Source: Cysteiniphilum marinum (GTDB lineage Bacteria > Pseudomonadota > Gammaproteobacteria > Francisellales > Francisellaceae). Taken from it: a DNA stretch of 55,685 bases. The stretch lies in the NCBI RefSeq assembly GCF_014857925.1, contig NZ_JACYVZ010000018.1, positions 1 through 55,685 on the forward strand. The letters are read 5' to 3'. The position numbers were made by a program, and so were the translations under genes. The notes beneath the pieces were generated by a model that made no database searches, was not told the DNA's origin, and saw only the letters and a list, made by a program, of their open reading frames with translations. Shown here piece by piece: positions 54,812 to 55,685 of this stretch (the stretch's first letter is position 1; each line of letters opens with the position of its first letter).

Positions 54812-55432
54812 ATGAGTAAACTAATACTAAAGCGAGTGATAGAAAAATCACAGTTTTATCAAAATAATTTTAGATTGTTGTTGGCGGTTATTTTGTTTTT
54901 AATCATTGCTAATTTACTATTAGCAGTAGGTTTTTTTTATAGCTTATCAAAAACGAATGAGTCTAGGTATTTTGCTGTGACGGCTAATGGTAAGCTGGTG
55001 CAAATGCATGCCTCTGGTAAGGCGCCTATTAATAATCAAACCGTAATTACGTGGGTATCAGAAGTTTTACCGCAAATATATGAGGTTGATTTTTTAAATT
55101 ACCGACGCCAAATGACACGAGTGAGTGATTATTTTACCGATTACGGTTGGCGGGCGTTTAGTGATGCTTTTGCAGAAACTTTAGCGAAAATAAAAGACAA
55201 AAAAATGGTAATGAAGGCCGTGTTGCAAGGGGTTCCTGTGATTGTCGCTAAGGGTACGGTTGATGGTGATCCTGTATGGGAAGTACAAGTCCCTTTGCTG
55301 ATTACTTATAGTAATAATAAAAATATGGAAAGTCAGAAGTATACTATTAGCATAAGAATAAAGCAAAAAGCAAGCAATACAGTCGGAAGCTTATTTGGTA
55401 TTATGCAGTTGATTCAAGCGCCAGAGGGTTAA
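54812..55432 (+). CDS. dotI: Dot/Icm inner-membrane protein DotI (IcmL)
   Basis: 206 residues: cytoplasmic N-terminus, TM at about 21-44, and periplasmic domain with WVSEVLPQIYEVDFLNYRRQM, SDYFTDYGWRAFSDAF, VLQGVPVIVAKGTVDGDPVWEVQVPLLITY and GIMQLIQAPEG, all characteristic of IcmL/DotI (VirB8-like partner of DotJ). In Legionella icmL precedes icmK; here dotI comes last, after icmW. An IS66-like end (GTAAGCG) begins 21 bp after its stop. GAGG precedes the ATG. Confidence 0.92.
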   Translation: MSKLILKRVIEKSQFYQNNFRLLLAVILFLIIANLLLAVGFFYSLSKTNESRYFAVTANGKLVQMHASGKAPINNQTVITWVSEVLPQIYEVDFLNYRRQMTRVSDYFTDYGWRAFSDAFAETLAKIKDKKMVMKAVLQGVPVIVAKGTVDGDPVWEVQVPLLITYSNNKNMESQKYTISIRIKQKASNTVGSLFGIMQLIQAPEG

Positions 55433-55452
55433 GTAGCGACTCAAAAATAAAT

Positions 55453-55685
55453 GTAAGCGTTCAGACCCTTATGCCATAATATATTAAAAAACCCAGATTT
55501 ATCGATATATACTCAACACACTTCTGTTGATATTATAACTTTATGTTATAGGAACTAACCTGAAATCAAATGGACATGAGAAAACCAAAGCTGTTAAAAA
55601 AGGAAGAGCTTAGCACATTAAGCCTTAAGAATTTTTCTTCTTTGGATTTATCTCAACAACAATTAAGTTACGAAGATTTGCTACA
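55453..55685 (+). mobile_element. IS66-like element, left end (cut by window edge)
   Basis: Starts GTAAGCG directly after dotI and matches 38493-38727 in the same orientation for its whole visible length, about 235 bp, with scattered differences. Continues beyond the window, so whether it is intact is unknown. Confidence 0.7.
55576..55685 (+). pseudogene. IS66-like transposase N-terminus (partial, window edge)
   Basis: Reads MRKPKLLKKEELSTLSLK, then NFSSLDLSQQQLSYEDLL to the window end, matching the fragment at 38617 with a few substitutions. It may be the start of an intact transposase. Classed as partial because the 3' end is not visible. Confidence 0.55.

Overview
The window looks like a chromosomal segment of an AT-rich gammaproteobacterium. 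Standard housekeeping genes (dgt, recF, cbpA-cbpM, feoAB, sbcB, ampD, rpe, speA, uvrD, hpt, tatD) sit beside part of a Dot/Icm type IVB secretion system. The porin at 37.1 kb resembles the coiled-coil plus beta-barrel proteins of the Francisella/Fangia group (DUF3573-like). A Dot/Icm-bearing relative of Piscirickettsia, Fangia or Cysteiniphilum is my best guess. That placement is inference from gene content, not a phylogeny.

Layout. 0.1-3.8 kb: a four-gene minus-strand chaperone-usher fimbrial cluster (pilin, short chaperone-like protein, second pilin, CS1/TcfC-type usher). 4-9 kb: dgt, recF, a MoeB/ThiF-rhodanese protein, cbpA and cbpM. 9-12.5 kb: a TPP riboswitch ahead of a PQ-loop membrane protein, a FieF-type metal exporter and a Kef-type antiporter. 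12.6-20 kb: feoAB, a WrbA-like flavoprotein, a YihY protein, exonuclease I, AmpD and a lipoprotein. 20-25 kb: a tandem-permease ABC transporter with its ATPase, a purine permease and rpe. 25.6-35 kb: speA with an attenuator-like leader, an Imm-type membrane protein, uvrD, a Xaa-Pro aminopeptidase, an OmpA-family protein, hpt and tatD. 35-38.5 kb: two minor-pilin genes, an IS3 remnant and a porin.

From 38.5 kb to the right edge the character changes. Copies of one IS66-like element (starting with GTAAGCG) occur in direct orientation at 38.49 and 55.45 kb, with a decayed copy at 46.33 kb. Between them lie AT-rich accessory genes: a dual-specificity phosphatase, a protein with a clan-CD-like His/Cys dyad and a 10-residue tandem repeat, an 824-residue orphan with a four-Cys motif, a second Kef-like antiporter in an operon with a 34-residue-repeat protein, a small protein with a bipartite NLS-like stretch, and a PAS/LuxR-type regulator. 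Divergent from that regulator is dotH-dotG-dotF-dotO-icmW-dotI. This is a rearranged, compact part of the Dot/Icm machine with a short DotG. The natural reading is a secretion-system island with candidate effectors. Effector status is inferred from context and domain type only.

Non-coding features include a MITE-like repeat family with about 27-bp terminal inverted repeats (8954-9120, 47942-48159, and partial copies at 27795 and 48233), palindromic intergenic elements, several intrinsic terminators and a heptamer tandem repeat. I saw no tRNA, rRNA or CRISPR array.
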